Assembly (NCBI GenBank): GCA_963772225.1
Contig: CAVYWD010000002.1
Location: forward strand, 682,001 to 746,000
Source of the DNA: CAVYWD01 sp963772225
Lineage (GTDB): Bacteria; Myxococcota; Myxococcia; Myxococcales; UBA5297
DNA: 64,000 bases
Reading direction: 5' to 3'
Shown here: positions 20,546 to 30,916 of the stretch, piece after piece
Layout of the letters: each line of letters begins with the position of its first letter
How positions within the stretch are numbered: position 1 is the first letter of the stretch
Notes under the pieces: generated by a model
Seen by the model: the letters and a program-made list of their open reading frames with translations, nothing else
Databases searched by the model: none
What the model was told of the DNA's origin: nothing
Position numbers and translations under genes: made by a program

Positions 20546-22033
20546 ATGGCCCTGGACGAACGCCAAATCGCCTCCATCGTCGAGGCCGTGGTGCGTCGGG
20601 TCGCGGCCGCAGAGAGGGGCGGCGCGGCGCCTCCTGCGCCCGACCCGCGCCCTGCGCCGGCGAGCGCCGACGGCTCGCCAACGGCTCGCGCGCGAAAGGC
20701 CTCCCAGGTCCAGGTCGCCGGCCGGCGCGGCGTCTTCGAGGACCTCGGCGCCGCGGTGGAGGCCGCGCGCGTCGCCCAGGAGGCGTTGCTCGCGCTGAGC
20801 CTGGACACCCGCGCGAAGGTCCTGCAGGCCATGCGCGAGGCGACGGCCCGAAACGTCGAGGAGCTCGCCCGCGACGCGGTGGAGGAGACGGGCCTGGGCA
20901 ACGCCGCGGACAAGGTGAAGAAGAACCTCCTCGTCGCCTGGAAGACGCCCGGCCTGGAGATCCTCCGGCCCGCGAGCTACTCCGGCGACCACGGGCTCAC
21001 GCTGGTCGAGCGGGCGCCGTTCGGGGTCATCGGCGCCATCACGCCGACGACGAACCCGACCGAGACCATCCTCTGCAATGCCCTGGGGATGATCGCCGGC
21101 GGCAACTCGGTGGTCTTCAACGTCCACCCCGCGGCGAAGAAGGTCTCGCGCAAGCACGTCGAGCTGCTCAACGGCGCCATTGCGTCCGCGGGCGGGCCCG
21201 AAAACCTCATCGCCTGCGTGGCCGAGCCGACCATCGCGTCCGCGCAGGCTCTGATGCGGCACGAAAGCATCCGGCTGGTCGTGGTCACCGGCGGCCCCGC
21301 GGTCGTCCAGGCCGCCATGACCTGCGGCAAGCGCGCCATCTGCGCCGGGCCCGGCAACCCGCCGGCCGTGGTCGATGAGACCGCGCACCTGGACCGGGCC
21401 GGGCGCGACCTCGTCGATGGCGCCTCGCTCGACCACAACATCGTCTGCATCGTGGAGAAGGAGGTCTTCGCGGTCGACGCCGTGGCCGACCGGCTCAAAG
21501 AGTCCATGGCCGCGGCCGGCGCATTCGAGGTGAAGGGCCCGGCGGTGGAGCGTCTGGCGAAACTGGTGGTCGCCGACGACGGGCAGCACCCGCGCAAGGA
21601 GTGGGTCGGCAAGAGCGCCGCGAAGATCGCGCGCGCCGCGGGAATCCCCGCGCCCGAGGGCACCCGGCTCCTCTTCGCCGAGGTCGAGCCGATGCACCCC
21701 TTCGTCCAGGTGGAGCTCTTGTTGCCGGTCGTCGGCTTCGTGCGCGCGCGGGACGTCGAGGAGGCCATCCAGGGCGCGCGGCAGGCCGAGCACGGCTGCG
21801 GGCACACCGCGGTGATGCACTCCACGAACGTCGACCACCTGAGCCGAATGGCCCGGGCGATGAACACCTCCATCTTCGTGAAGAACGGTCCCTCGTACGC
21901 GGGGCTGGGCCTCGACGGCGAGGGCTACACCAGCTTCACCATCGCCTCGCCGACCGGAGAGGGGCTGACCACCGCGGTCAGCTTCACCCGCGAGCGGCGC
22001 TGCGCCCTCAAAGACTCCTTCCGGATCGTGTGA
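20546..22033 (+). CDS. Microcompartment CoA-acylating aldehyde dehydrogenase (PduP/EutE-like)
   Basis: This 495-residue enzyme has an N-terminal amphipathic helix (residues 3-20, LDERQIASIVEAVVRRVA). An Ala/Pro linker to about residue 50 follows; this is the usual encapsulation-peptide layout. The catalytic domain has the NAD-site motif ITPTTNPTET and the nucleophile Cys301 in DHNIVCIVEKEVF, as in PduP and EutE. It converts an aldehyde, NAD+ and CoA to acyl-CoA and NADH inside the shell. It is the only enzyme in the visible shell operon. No dehydratase, ammonia lyase, glycyl-radical enzyme, aldolase, phosphotransacylase or alcohol dehydrogenase is encoded beside it, so the aldehyde source must be elsewhere. 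Confidence 0.92.
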   Translation: MALDERQIASIVEAVVRRVAAAERGGAAPPAPDPRPAPASADGSPTARARKASQVQVAGRRGVFEDLGAAVEAARVAQEALLALSLDTRAKVLQAMREATARNVEELARDAVEETGLGNAADKVKKNLLVAWKTPGLEILRPASYSGDHGLTLVERAPFGVIGAITPTTNPTETILCNALGMIAGGNSVVFNVHPAAKKVSRKHVELLNGAIASAGGPENLIACVAEPTIASAQALMRHESIRLVVVTGGPAVVQAAMTCGKRAICAGPGNPPAVVDETAHLDRAGRDLVDGASLDHNIVCIVEKEVFAVDAVADRLKESMAAAGAFEVKGPAVERLAKLVVADDGQHPRKEWVGKSAAKIARAAGIPAPEGTRLLFAEVEPMHPFVQVELLLPVVGFVRARDVEEAIQGARQAEHGCGHTAVMHSTNVDHLSRMARAMNTSIFVKNGPSYAGLGLDGEGYTSFTIASPTGEGLTTAVSFTRERRCALKDSFRIV

Positions 22034-22587
22034 ACGTGTTCCAGGGCCCCGCCATCGCGCTCATCGAGGTCGAGTCCATCGCCCGCGGCTACGTGGTCGT
22101 CGACGCGATGGTGAAGAAGGCGCCCGTCCGCCTGCGGATGGCCGAGGCGGTGACGCCCGGCAAGTTCCTCATCCTGGTCGACGGCGAGGTCGCCGAGGTG
22201 GAGGAGTCCTTCGCCGAGGGCGTCGAGGTCGCCGGCGCGGGGCTCATCGACAAGCTGTTCCTTCCGCGCGCCTCGCCCCCGCTCGCGCTCGCGTTGCGAG
22301 GGGCCCTGCCCCGTGGGCCGCTCGACAGCCTCGGCCTGGTGGAGACCCGCTCGGTCGCCTCGGCGCTGCTCACCGCCGACGCGGCGCTCAAGGCCGCCGA
22401 GGTGCGGCTCCTCAAGCTGGAGCTCGCGCGCGGCATCGGCGGCAAGGGCTACTTCGCAGTGACGGGCTCACTCGACATGGTGCAGGCGGCGATGGAAGCC
22501 GCGGCGGCGGCTATTGCGCCGGAGCTCCTGGTCACCACGGAGATTATCGCCGCGCCGCACGCGGATTTTGTGGCGCGGTGGGGGTAA
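22030..22587 (+). CDS. Trimeric microcompartment shell protein (BMC-T, T1-like)
   Basis: This protein of about 185 residues has two tandem BMC domains. The first reads PAIALIEVESIARGYVVVDA and the second LGLVETRSVASALLTADAAL. The start is the GTG at 22030, which overlaps the aldehyde dehydrogenase stop (GTGTGA), indicating translational coupling. It resembles, from memory, H. ochraceum BMC-T1, which forms single-layer trimers. It lacks the CPxP iron-sulfur motif of PduT. Its 3' end is 14 bp from the convergent PfkB gene. Confidence 0.9.
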   Translation: MNVFQGPAIALIEVESIARGYVVVDAMVKKAPVRLRMAEAVTPGKFLILVDGEVAEVEESFAEGVEVAGAGLIDKLFLPRASPPLALALRGALPRGPLDSLGLVETRSVASALLTADAALKAAEVRLLKLELARGIGGKGYFAVTGSLDMVQAAMEAAAAAIAPELLVTTEIIAAPHADFVARWG

Positions 22588-22600
22588 CCCCGCGCTCACA

Positions 22601-23536
22601 TCACGACGCCTGCCGCACCGCCCCCTCCGGCAGCTCCTCGAAGTGCGTCAGCGCCTTGAAGGCATTGAACCGCGCCACGATCTCCTCCGGCGTGACCGTC
22701 TTCAGCCTATCCAAGCTGAACCCCTCGACGGTGAAGGACGCCATCACGCTGCCCATCACTGCGGCTCGCCTCAGCGCAGCCTCGCCGAGCTCGCCCTCGC
22801 TCGCGATGAGGCCCATGAAGCCGCCGGCGAAGGTGTCTCCCGCGCCGGTCGGGTCGGAGACGTGCGCCAGAGGGAACGCCGGCACGGAGAACGCGCGCTG
22901 GCCGTCGAAAAGAATGGCGCCGTACTCGCCGCGTTTGATGACGAGCAGCCGGGGGCCCATGGTGCAGATGCGCTGCGCGGCCTTGACGATGTTGTGCTCG
23001 CCCGCGAGCTCGCGCGCCTCGGTGTCGTTGACGAAGAGCAGGTCGACCCGCGAGAGCGTCTTCTTGAGGTCGTCGAGCTTGCCGCGGATCCAGAAGTTCA
23101 TCGTGTCGGCGGCGACCAGCGTGGGCCGGCGCACCTGGTCCAGCACCTGCGCCTGGAGCGCCGGGGCGATGTTGCCCAGGAACACGAACGGCGTGGCGCG
23201 GAAGGCCTCGGGGAGCGACGGCTGGAACTGCTCGAAGACGTTGAGCTGGGTGTCCAGCGTCTGCGCCTCATTGAGCTGGTTCGTGTAGCGGCCCTTCCAG
23301 CGAAAGGTGCGCCCCTTCTGCCGCGAGAGGCCGGCTAAATCGATGCCCTTCTTCTCCAGGAGCTCGACGTGCGCCGCCGGAAAGTCCTCGCCCACCACCG
23401 CCACCAGCCGCACGGGCGAGAAGAACGAAGCCGCCATCGAGAAGTACGTCGCGGAACCGCCGAGCACCTCGTCGCGCGCCCCAGCGGGGGTCTCGACGCT
23501 GTCCAGGGCCACTGAGCCGACTACGAGCACCGACAT
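22601..23536 (-). CDS. PfkB-family sugar/nucleoside kinase
   Basis: This 311-residue ribokinase-fold enzyme shows the N-terminal GGSATYFSMAASFF substrate-side motif, NDTEARELAG in the middle and the PfkB signature DPTGAGDTFAGGF with the catalytic Asp. The start is ATG at 23536 (MSVLVVGSVALD), the normal family start; the frame extends a few codons further upstream. It lies 66 bp downstream of the methylthioadenosine phosphorylase gene on the same strand and faces the BMC operon tail to tail. The substrate is not predictable from sequence. A ribosyl, deoxyribosyl or nucleoside substrate would suit its partner. Confidence 0.85.
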   Translation of the reverse strand: MSVLVVGSVALDSVETPAGARDEVLGGSATYFSMAASFFSPVRLVAVVGEDFPAAHVELLEKKGIDLAGLSRQKGRTFRWKGRYTNQLNEAQTLDTQLNVFEQFQPSLPEAFRATPFVFLGNIAPALQAQVLDQVRRPTLVAADTMNFWIRGKLDDLKKTLSRVDLLFVNDTEARELAGEHNIVKAAQRICTMGPRLLVIKRGEYGAILFDGQRAFSVPAFPLAHVSDPTGAGDTFAGGFMGLIASEGELGEAALRRAAVMGSVMASFTVEGFSLDRLKTVTPEEIVARFNAFKALTHFEELPEGAVRQAS

Positions 23537-23602
23537 CGCTTTCTCTCCTCGCCCTCGCGAGGGCGGTTCGCTCACCCCGCGCCCGAGGCGCGGCCCTCGA
23601 TT

Positions 23603-24532
<930 letters not shown>

Positions 24533-24624
24533 GGCGCGGGCTCCTGTCTTCACGACGCTGTGGGACGGCGGCGTTTTCTAGCATTGGCCGACGCCCGCGG
24601 GCAACGCGCGAGAGCGCTCACCCG

Positions 24625-26820
24625 TCACTTGAATTCGACGTCCGACGCGGACGCGAAGCCGTGGCCTCCGAAGTAGAGGCCGTAGAACCCGCTCCGGTCG
24701 GCGGGCGCCTTGAGCTGTGCCGAGCTTTTGCCCGCCTCCACGGCGACGCCGCCGTCCGCGACCTTGACGACCACCTTCACCGGCCCGTTGCCGCCGAGCG
24801 CCATGGGCTTCTCGTCCAGGACCTTCCGGGCGTAGCGCTCGTGCGCCTTGAGCTCCGGCGGGTTCTCCATGAGCTGCACCAGCTGCACCGCGCCGGCTTT
24901 GAAGAGGACGGCGTAGCCGCTCGCCTCGCAGCAGGTCGGATGGCTCACGCCAAAGAGGACCCCGGCGCTCGGCCGGCTCGGGTCGATGCCGGCGGCCACC
25001 GCGTCCGCCGACGCCGGCGGGATGCGCTTCGCTTCGAAATCGGCGGGCGGGGTGAACGACAGCGTCAGCTTGGCGGTGAAGTCCTTGCGCGGCGCGCAGT
25101 CGAAGACTGCCAGGTTCTCCGACCACAGCGGGTCGCGCTGCTCCCAAAAGTAGCGCAGCTCGGAGGCGCGGATGCCCTCGCGGCGCGGCCCGGTGGTCAG
25201 CGCGTGTTCGTAGCGGCCGAACTCCCAGACGCGGTGCTTGCCCAGGAGGACCGGCCCGCGCAGCTGCAGGTCGTCCTTGGAGATGGGGAACTCGCGCGCG
25301 TCGCGCATGCCGCGGCGTCCGCCCTCCCCCAGCTGCTGGAGCTCGTAGCGGCGGCTCAAGACCGCGCGCTCGACGACCTCGACCTGCTCCGGCGTCGCCG
25401 CCTTCTTTTGAGCCTGGCTGAGCTTCTGGTTGAGCTCGATCTCGTCGGCGACTTCCTGCAGGACGCCGGCGCGGTCGCGGTCGGCCCCGCTCGCGGCCTG
25501 GGAGGCCTGTTTGAACAGCGCCGTGCTCCTGTCGAACGAGGCCGCCTCGCGGTAGAGGCGCGCGTTCTCCATCAGGTGCTCCACCTTCCACTCCGCCGGC
25601 GGCCCGCGCAAAGCGATGCGCCGGTAGAGGCGGTCTCGCAGGTCGGCGTGCTCGGCGGGCGAGAGGTGCAGCCGCGAGGTCAGGTTCCAGAGCGCCGCCG
25701 GCGAGGGGAAGGCCTGCCGCTCGGCCGCGGACCGGTACTGCTGGACGAGCTTCTTGAACTCGCCGTCGAACGCGCCCTCCTGGAGCAAAAGGTCCAACGA
25801 GCCCCGGAACGGGCTCATCGGCGCCTTCACCTCGGGGCGCAGCACCTCGGCCAGGTAGCTCTGCGCGGCCGCGTCGGCCATGCACGAGCGGGCGAAGGGG
25901 TCTGGCACGGCGGGCGGCGCGCTCGGCTGCGGACGCGAGCCGCCCAGCCAGCTCACGAGCTCGCCCAGCGCCACCACCCGCTCCTCGCGCGCGGCGTCGC
26001 CTTTGCGCTCGGCCAGCTCGTAGAGCCGCTTGAGCGCCGCGGCCTCCACCTTGGACTCCTCGCGCGCCGCCCTGCGCGCCTGCGCCTGCTCGCGCACCTG
26101 AAGGGCCACCGCCTCCGTCCGCAGATCGGCGACGACCCGCTCGTACTCGGCCTCCGTCACCTCGGCGAGCTTGAAGTCCTGGTCGAGCCGGCGCGCCTCC
26201 TTGATGGCCGCCAGCGCCTCGTCGTAGCGCTGGTCGTCGAAGAGCGAGACGCCGCTGCTGTAGGCCTTGAACGCGGAGAGGTCCGCCGTCTGCGGCCGCA
26301 TGAGCGCCGCGCGCTCCTTGGGCTCGACGCGGACGGCGATGGCCCCGACCACGCGCTTGACCAGGTCCTTCTGCACTTCGAAGAAGGCGTCGGTCTCGCC
26401 CTCGCTCTTCTCCGAGAGCAGGACCGCGCCGCTCTCGACCGAGAAGAGCCGCAGGTCCATCCGCAGCTGCTTGCCGGCGACGGTGAAGGTGCCGGCGACG
26501 AGGTGGGTCGCGCCCAGGAGCTTGCCCACGCGCGCGGCGGTGGCCGGGTCGAAGGCGCGCGAGCGCCCGAGCTTGAGCTCGCGCTGGACGTCGGCCAGGC
26601 GCGAGCGCTCGACGAGCTGCAGGGCGCTCACCTCCGAAAGGTCGGTGATGAACATGGACTGCAGGCCCTTGCCCCAGGGGTCCAGGCCGCGGTCGGCGGA
26701 GGCGTTCTCGAAATCCAGCACGGCGACGCGCAGAGCCGCGGCGCTGGCTCGCGCCGGCGAGAGCGCAGAAAGTGCGGCGGCGCAGAGAGCGAAGGCGCAA
26801 AGGGCGAGGCGGGGGCGCAT
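24625..26820 (-). CDS. Periplasmic CsgG/FlgO-type domain protein
   Basis: This 731-residue protein has a signal peptide (LALCAFALCAAALSALSPARA). An N-terminal domain of about 130 residues begins RVAVLDFENAS and has LQLVERSRLADVQRELKLG and KLLGATHLVAGTFTVAG, characteristic of CsgG-like or TolB-N-like proteins. Behind it lie long Ala/Glu/Arg-rich helical segments, possibly TPR-like (SLFDDQRYDEALAAIKEA). The C-terminal part is more beta-rich. Function is unknown. Proteins with this start often serve envelope lipoprotein or surface-assembly systems. It lies downstream of the TolC-like gene on the same strand with a palindromic element between. Confidence 0.65.
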   Translation of the reverse strand: MRPRLALCAFALCAAALSALSPARASAAALRVAVLDFENASADRGLDPWGKGLQSMFITDLSEVSALQLVERSRLADVQRELKLGRSRAFDPATAARVGKLLGATHLVAGTFTVAGKQLRMDLRLFSVESGAVLLSEKSEGETDAFFEVQKDLVKRVVGAIAVRVEPKERAALMRPQTADLSAFKAYSSGVSLFDDQRYDEALAAIKEARRLDQDFKLAEVTEAEYERVVADLRTEAVALQVREQAQARRAAREESKVEAAALKRLYELAERKGDAAREERVVALGELVSWLGGSRPQPSAPPAVPDPFARSCMADAAAQSYLAEVLRPEVKAPMSPFRGSLDLLLQEGAFDGEFKKLVQQYRSAAERQAFPSPAALWNLTSRLHLSPAEHADLRDRLYRRIALRGPPAEWKVEHLMENARLYREAASFDRSTALFKQASQAASGADRDRAGVLQEVADEIELNQKLSQAQKKAATPEQVEVVERAVLSRRYELQQLGEGGRRGMRDAREFPISKDDLQLRGPVLLGKHRVWEFGRYEHALTTGPRREGIRASELRYFWEQRDPLWSENLAVFDCAPRKDFTAKLTLSFTPPADFEAKRIPPASADAVAAGIDPSRPSAGVLFGVSHPTCCEASGYAVLFKAGAVQLVQLMENPPELKAHERYARKVLDEKPMALGGNGPVKVVVKVADGGVAVEAGKSSAQLKAPADRSGFYGLYFGGHGFASASDVEFK

Positions 26821-26885
26821 GCGATCTCCTCGGCGAAAAGGCGCAAAAGACTAGCACGGCCCGCCGGAGCCTCCTCTCCCCCCAA

Positions 26886-26911
26886 CCCCCTCCCCGCTCG
26901 CGGGGAGGGGG
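26886..26911. repeat. Palindromic REP-like element
   Basis: This perfect stem-loop reads CCCCCTCCCCG-CTCG-CGGGGAGGGGG and lies between the TolC-like and CsgG-like genes. A very similar palindrome occurs at 36862-36888, which points to a dispersed family. It could also weaken read-through between the two genes. Confidence 0.6.
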
Positions 26912-26936
26912 AGACCCTCTTTGCAACAGGCTCTGG

Positions 26937-28284
26937 CTATCGCTCGCCCATGGCGCGATGGAGGGCCGCCTCGGCGTCGCGGCCTCCCAGGACCGCGCTG
27001 ACGCGCGAGAGCTGCGCCTGCGTCAGCTTCAGCTCCGCGTCGCGGACCTCCATCTGCGAGCCGCTGCCGTCCTCCTGCCGCGCCCGCGCCAGCTCGAGGC
27101 CTTCGCGCGCGGCCTGCTCGCTGCCCCGGGCCACGAGCGCGGCCTGCCTCACCGCGGCGAGCCTCGCCACGCACCGCTCGACGTCGGCGGCGACGTTCCG
27201 GCGAGCGTCGCGCAAGTCGTTCTCCGCCTGGAGCACCTGCACCTCGGCCTTGTCGACCTGCGCCTTGGTCGCCCCTCCGTTGAAGAGGTTCCACGACATC
27301 GTCAGGCCGAGGGTGGCCGTGCTGGCCTTGTCCAGGCTCGACAGGAACACGTCCTGCGTCTGTGCCTGCCGGCTGTACCCGGCGCCGGCGACGAGAGTGG
27401 GCCAGTAGTCGCCGGAGGCGGCGGCGACGCCCTGCCGCTGCGCTTCCAACCGCCGACCGAGCGCCCGGAGGCAGGCGCGCTTTCCCAGGGCCGCCGCCAC
27501 CGCGGCGCCGACCGGCGGAGGAGGCTCGGGGTCGTCGAGGAGCTTCGGCGGCTCGATGATGGCGATGGTCTCGCCCGGGTCGGCGCCCACCGCCACCGCC
27601 AGGTCTTGCCGCGCTGCCTCGACCCGGGCCCCCTGCCCCAGCCGGTTGATCTCATCGTTGTCGCGATTGGCGCGCGACGCGAAGACCTCCGACTGCGTCT
27701 GTCGCCCTGCCGTGAAGAGCCGCTGGGTCGCCTCCGACTGTGCGAGGCTCCGGGCCGCGGCCTGCTCGAAGACCTGGAGCTGCCGCTGGGCCAGGATGAG
27801 CGCGTAGAAGCGCTGGCGCACACTATAGAGGGCCTCCTGGCGCGCCTCGGCCGCGTCCTCTTTCGCGGCGGCGACAGCCGACTCGCGGGAGTCCAAGCTG
27901 TTCGACGACTTCCCGCCGTCGAACAGGAGCTGCTGGAGCGTGAGCCCGGCGGCGTACGATGAGAATCCTTTGCGTCGGGGTCAGCAGCGGCACGGTGTTC
28001 CCGGTCGCGGGGTCGACGAAGCTGCCGGTGACCTCGCCCCCGCCGTTCCGGCTCCGGCTCACCGAGGCATTGAAGTCCAGCCGCGGAAGGAGCGCCGACC
28101 GCGCCAGGGCGAGGTCCGCCTCCGCGGAGGGGACCTGCAGCTCCATTCGGCGCAGCGAGCCGCTGCGCTCCAAAGCCATGGCCTCGGCGCGCTCGAGGGT
28201 CAGGACCTGCGGCGCGCCGGGTGCGCTCGCGCTGGCCGCCGCAAGAAAGACGCTCAGGGACGCGTAAGACGCCGGCGAAACCAT
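26937..28284 (-). pseudogene. TolC-family outer-membrane efflux protein, frame-broken
   Basis: From ATG 28284 a short signal-like N-terminus is followed by TolC-type sequence (VLTLERAEAMALERSGSLRR, then LALARSALLPRLDFNASVSR). Near 27970, one extra base in the CAAAGG run shifts the frame. The protein continues in the next frame as YAAGLTLQQLLFDGGKSS and on through long alpha-helical, Ala/Gln-rich repeats (including TMSWNLFNGGATKAQVDKAE) to the stop at 26937. The two halves match the usual tandem-repeat design of TolC-like trimeric channels. Joined, they make about 448 residues, a normal length. No inner-membrane or adaptor partner is encoded beside it. A start inside the second half (TTG 27896) would give a channel lacking its first repeat, which is unlikely to work. 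Confidence 0.75.
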
Positions 28285-28743
28285 CGACCGCCCGAACGTG
28301 CGCGCTCGGCAAGAATTCCGCGGCCGCCCGGCTACCGAAAGAGAATGCAGGCGCTCGCGCGTCTGCCAGTCGCGGGCATCGCCGGTGGCTGAAGCCCCCG
28401 ACTACGCGTACGAAGCTGGCTGAAGCCAGCTGGGTACGGGAAGGAGGGAAGGTACGATCCGGAGCGGTGGCCGGCCTGACCGAGCGCGCCTCGCCGCCGC
28501 GGGCGAATGCCCGCGCACAGGGTCGAGCGCCCTGTGCGCCAGGGCCTGGGCTCGAGGCTCGGAGGGAGAAGGGGCGAGACCCTCGCATCGGGTTCGCGAG
28601 TGGAGCGAGGCCCCGTGCGTCGAGATGTACCGGGTCACGCCCGCGCTCGCGCCGTTCCAGCCGCGAGCGCGACGGCCCGTCGACGCCCGGCGGCGGCGCG
28701 GCCGCTTTCTGGTCGAATCGACGGCCCGCTCGTGCGCGGTGAG
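28285..28743. other. Intergenic stretch without a recognisable gene
   Basis: Open frames here have no protein character. The segment contains an inverted pair (GAAGCTGGCTGAAGCCAGCTG, near 28410-28430) that could form a short hairpin. It probably holds the promoter of the TolC-like gene and the end of the lipoprotein transcript. Confidence 0.35.
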
Positions 28744-30282
28744 CTACGGCGCCCGCCACCACCTGCCCCAGATATCGGAATCGCCGCTCCGGTCATCGGT
28801 CCATACGAGCCAATATCCGCCGCCGATTTGCCCGCTTACGTCGGGCGACGACTTCCCGCTTACGACGTTCGAGAGCACGACCTCGTCGACCGATGGAGAA
28901 GAGGCGAACGGAATCGAGGCCACGCCGGCGCGCCCGTTCATCAGACTGCCGGCGCCGAAGGAGTAGAACAGCGCTGCCCCGGTTCCTGTCGCGCGCGCCG
29001 CGGCTGCCGAAGCGAGCAACGCGCCGTCGGCCTCAACCAGCGCCAGGCCGGAAGCGCCGAACGTCGCGTGGCCCTGGTCGTCGAAGGCCTGGGCGTACAA
29101 CCCCGACGTGTTCTGCTCAGGGTCAGTCTCCATCCAGGCGACGAAGACCTTCTCGTGCATCGAGCCGATGGCGCTCGGCAGGTGCGACATGGCGGTGGAG
29201 GTCGACACGGGCAAGCCTTGCGGCCAGGAGGCGGACCCGTCTTTCGCGATGTGCTGCACATAACCCATGAACATCTGATTCGATTGCACGGAGAACCACG
29301 TGGCGTAGACTCCCCCCGCGCCGTCGGACGCGATCAGGGGCGAGGCCATGAAGGGGAGCTGGTCAGCGCCGTTGAGCTTGACGTTGGCGCTCCACACCGG
29401 GTTGCCCTGTGCGTTGAAGCGCTGCACGAAGGCATCTTCGAGGGTATCGATCCCGCTGTTCTCTGTCCAAACCATGATGAAATCCGCGTCCTCGCTCGGG
29501 ACGATCTGCGGCGATTGCATCGCGCTCTTGCCCGAAGAAGCCGAAATCGTCTTCGGTGTCAACCAGGCTCCGGCCCCCGAGGCGTCAACGCGCTGTAGGG
29601 CGACTCCATCCGCGCTGTCGCTCTCGAATTGCCAAGCCATGGCGACCGTTCCGTCTTCGCACATCGCCGCGGACGGCGCATAAGACCGCACTGCGGAGGT
29701 GGTGAGCGACTTGCCTCCCGCGCCCCAGAGAGGCGCGCCCTGTGCGTCGAAACGCTGGACGCGGACGATGAAATCGCTCGTATTGGAATAGGCGAGGACC
29801 GCGTCTCCATTTCCGGCGGCCAGGAGCGAATAGTCCATCACCCAGCTGTCGGAATCGACCGCGCTGGCCTGGACGCCGTCGGCGCCGAGCCGCTTCGCGC
29901 CCGCGGTGTCCATTCTCTGCAGTCGGATCGAATATTCGTTGGGACTTGCCTCGGAGTACCAGGCGAGCCAGGTCGTTCCATCTTCCCGCGCCGCGACGTG
30001 GGGGATGATTTGCTCTCCTGCGCCGCCCTGAAGCAGCAACTCTGCCTCTGTTCCTCCGGCGTCCGCGGAGCCAGGCGTTCCGTCAGGGGTGCCGCCGTCG
30101 GCCGGGAAGAACCCGCCGTCGGAGAGGCTCGCGTCGGAGAAGCTCGCGTCGGAGAAGCTCGCGTCGGAAGAGCTGCCGTGGCCGGCGTCGGCCGCGGGTT
30201 CGGGGGCCGGATTCGAATGACAGGCCAGAACCATGGCAAGTGAAGCGACCACTGGAATGACGATGGAGCGTCGCATGAGCAT
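28744..30282 (-). CDS. Putative surface lipoprotein with beta-propeller-like repeats
   Basis: This 512-residue protein has a signal peptide ending in AMVLAC (lipobox) and then an Asp/Ala/Ser/Gly linker with repeated DASFS units. From about residue 80 the sequence shows recurring segments of about 50-60 residues. Their motifs include TTWLAWYSEAS, AVLAYSNTSDFIVRVQRFDAQG, FIMVWTENSG, AFVQRFNAQGNPVW and VFVAWMETDPEQ. This is the alternation expected of blades in a beta-propeller. No catalytic signature or known family was recognised. It is monocistronic by spacing. In-frame ATGs at 30282 and 30276 are equally possible starts. Confidence 0.65.
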   Translation of the reverse strand: MLMRRSIVIPVVASLAMVLACHSNPAPEPAADAGHGSSSDASFSDASFSDASLSDGGFFPADGGTPDGTPGSADAGGTEAELLLQGGAGEQIIPHVAAREDGTTWLAWYSEASPNEYSIRLQRMDTAGAKRLGADGVQASAVDSDSWVMDYSLLAAGNGDAVLAYSNTSDFIVRVQRFDAQGAPLWGAGGKSLTTSAVRSYAPSAAMCEDGTVAMAWQFESDSADGVALQRVDASGAGAWLTPKTISASSGKSAMQSPQIVPSEDADFIMVWTENSGIDTLEDAFVQRFNAQGNPVWSANVKLNGADQLPFMASPLIASDGAGGVYATWFSVQSNQMFMGYVQHIAKDGSASWPQGLPVSTSTAMSHLPSAIGSMHEKVFVAWMETDPEQNTSGLYAQAFDDQGHATFGASGLALVEADGALLASAAAARATGTGAALFYSFGAGSLMNGRAGVASIPFASSPSVDEVVLSNVVSGKSSPDVSGQIGGGYWLVWTDDRSGDSDIWGRWWRAP

Positions 30283-30916
30283 CTCTGCCTATCGTCGAGG
30301 AAGAGTGACGAGGAGCGGACCCGGGAACGATGGGGCGAGCTCGCGTAGCGCTCGCCTCTCCCCGGAACAGGCGAGCGCTCTGCGAGCATGAGCAATCGCC
30401 ATGCCTGTCGCCCGGAGTGGCGGAAGGGGCCGAATCTGCGCAGATGGCCAACTCGGTGGCGCGGTTTGGCCCTCGGTTTTCTGAGGAGGCCCCTCAGACC
30501 TTCAGGAGGCCGCTCGAGCGATCGACCTCTGCGAGCGGATGCGTCCCCGGCCGGGGACAAGGTGATTCGACGCGCTCCGGGCGCGCCCCCGAACACCTGC
30601 GCCGCGAGATTGAGGGACCGATCGCGTCGCTGATGCACCGGCTCTGGGTGACCGGAGAGATCTACCAACCTCTCGGCTACGGAAGGACTGCCGCGGGGCG
30701 TAGCTTCAATCGAGAGCCCGCCCCGGCGACCGCCCGCTCGCCGCCCCGGCGACGAGGAGCCCTCCGAGGCGATGCCCAGCACCCGGCACTGTGCGGTGCC
30801 GCGGCAACAGGGTCCGGGCAGCCCCGCGCGGGCCCGGCGCCCAGACGAGCGGTGGTATCGTTCGCCGCGCTCCACGCTCGAGGCGCCCCAGGCCGATGGG
30901 AAGCGCCGGAGGAACC
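30283..30916. other. Intergenic region upstream of the alpha-2-macroglobulin gene
   Basis: These 634 bases lie between a minus-strand lipoprotein gene and the plus-strand macroglobulin gene, so promoters for both are expected. Open frames on both strands are Arg/Pro/Gly-rich without protein character. The ribosome-binding site for 30917 is GGAGG near 30908. Confidence 0.4.
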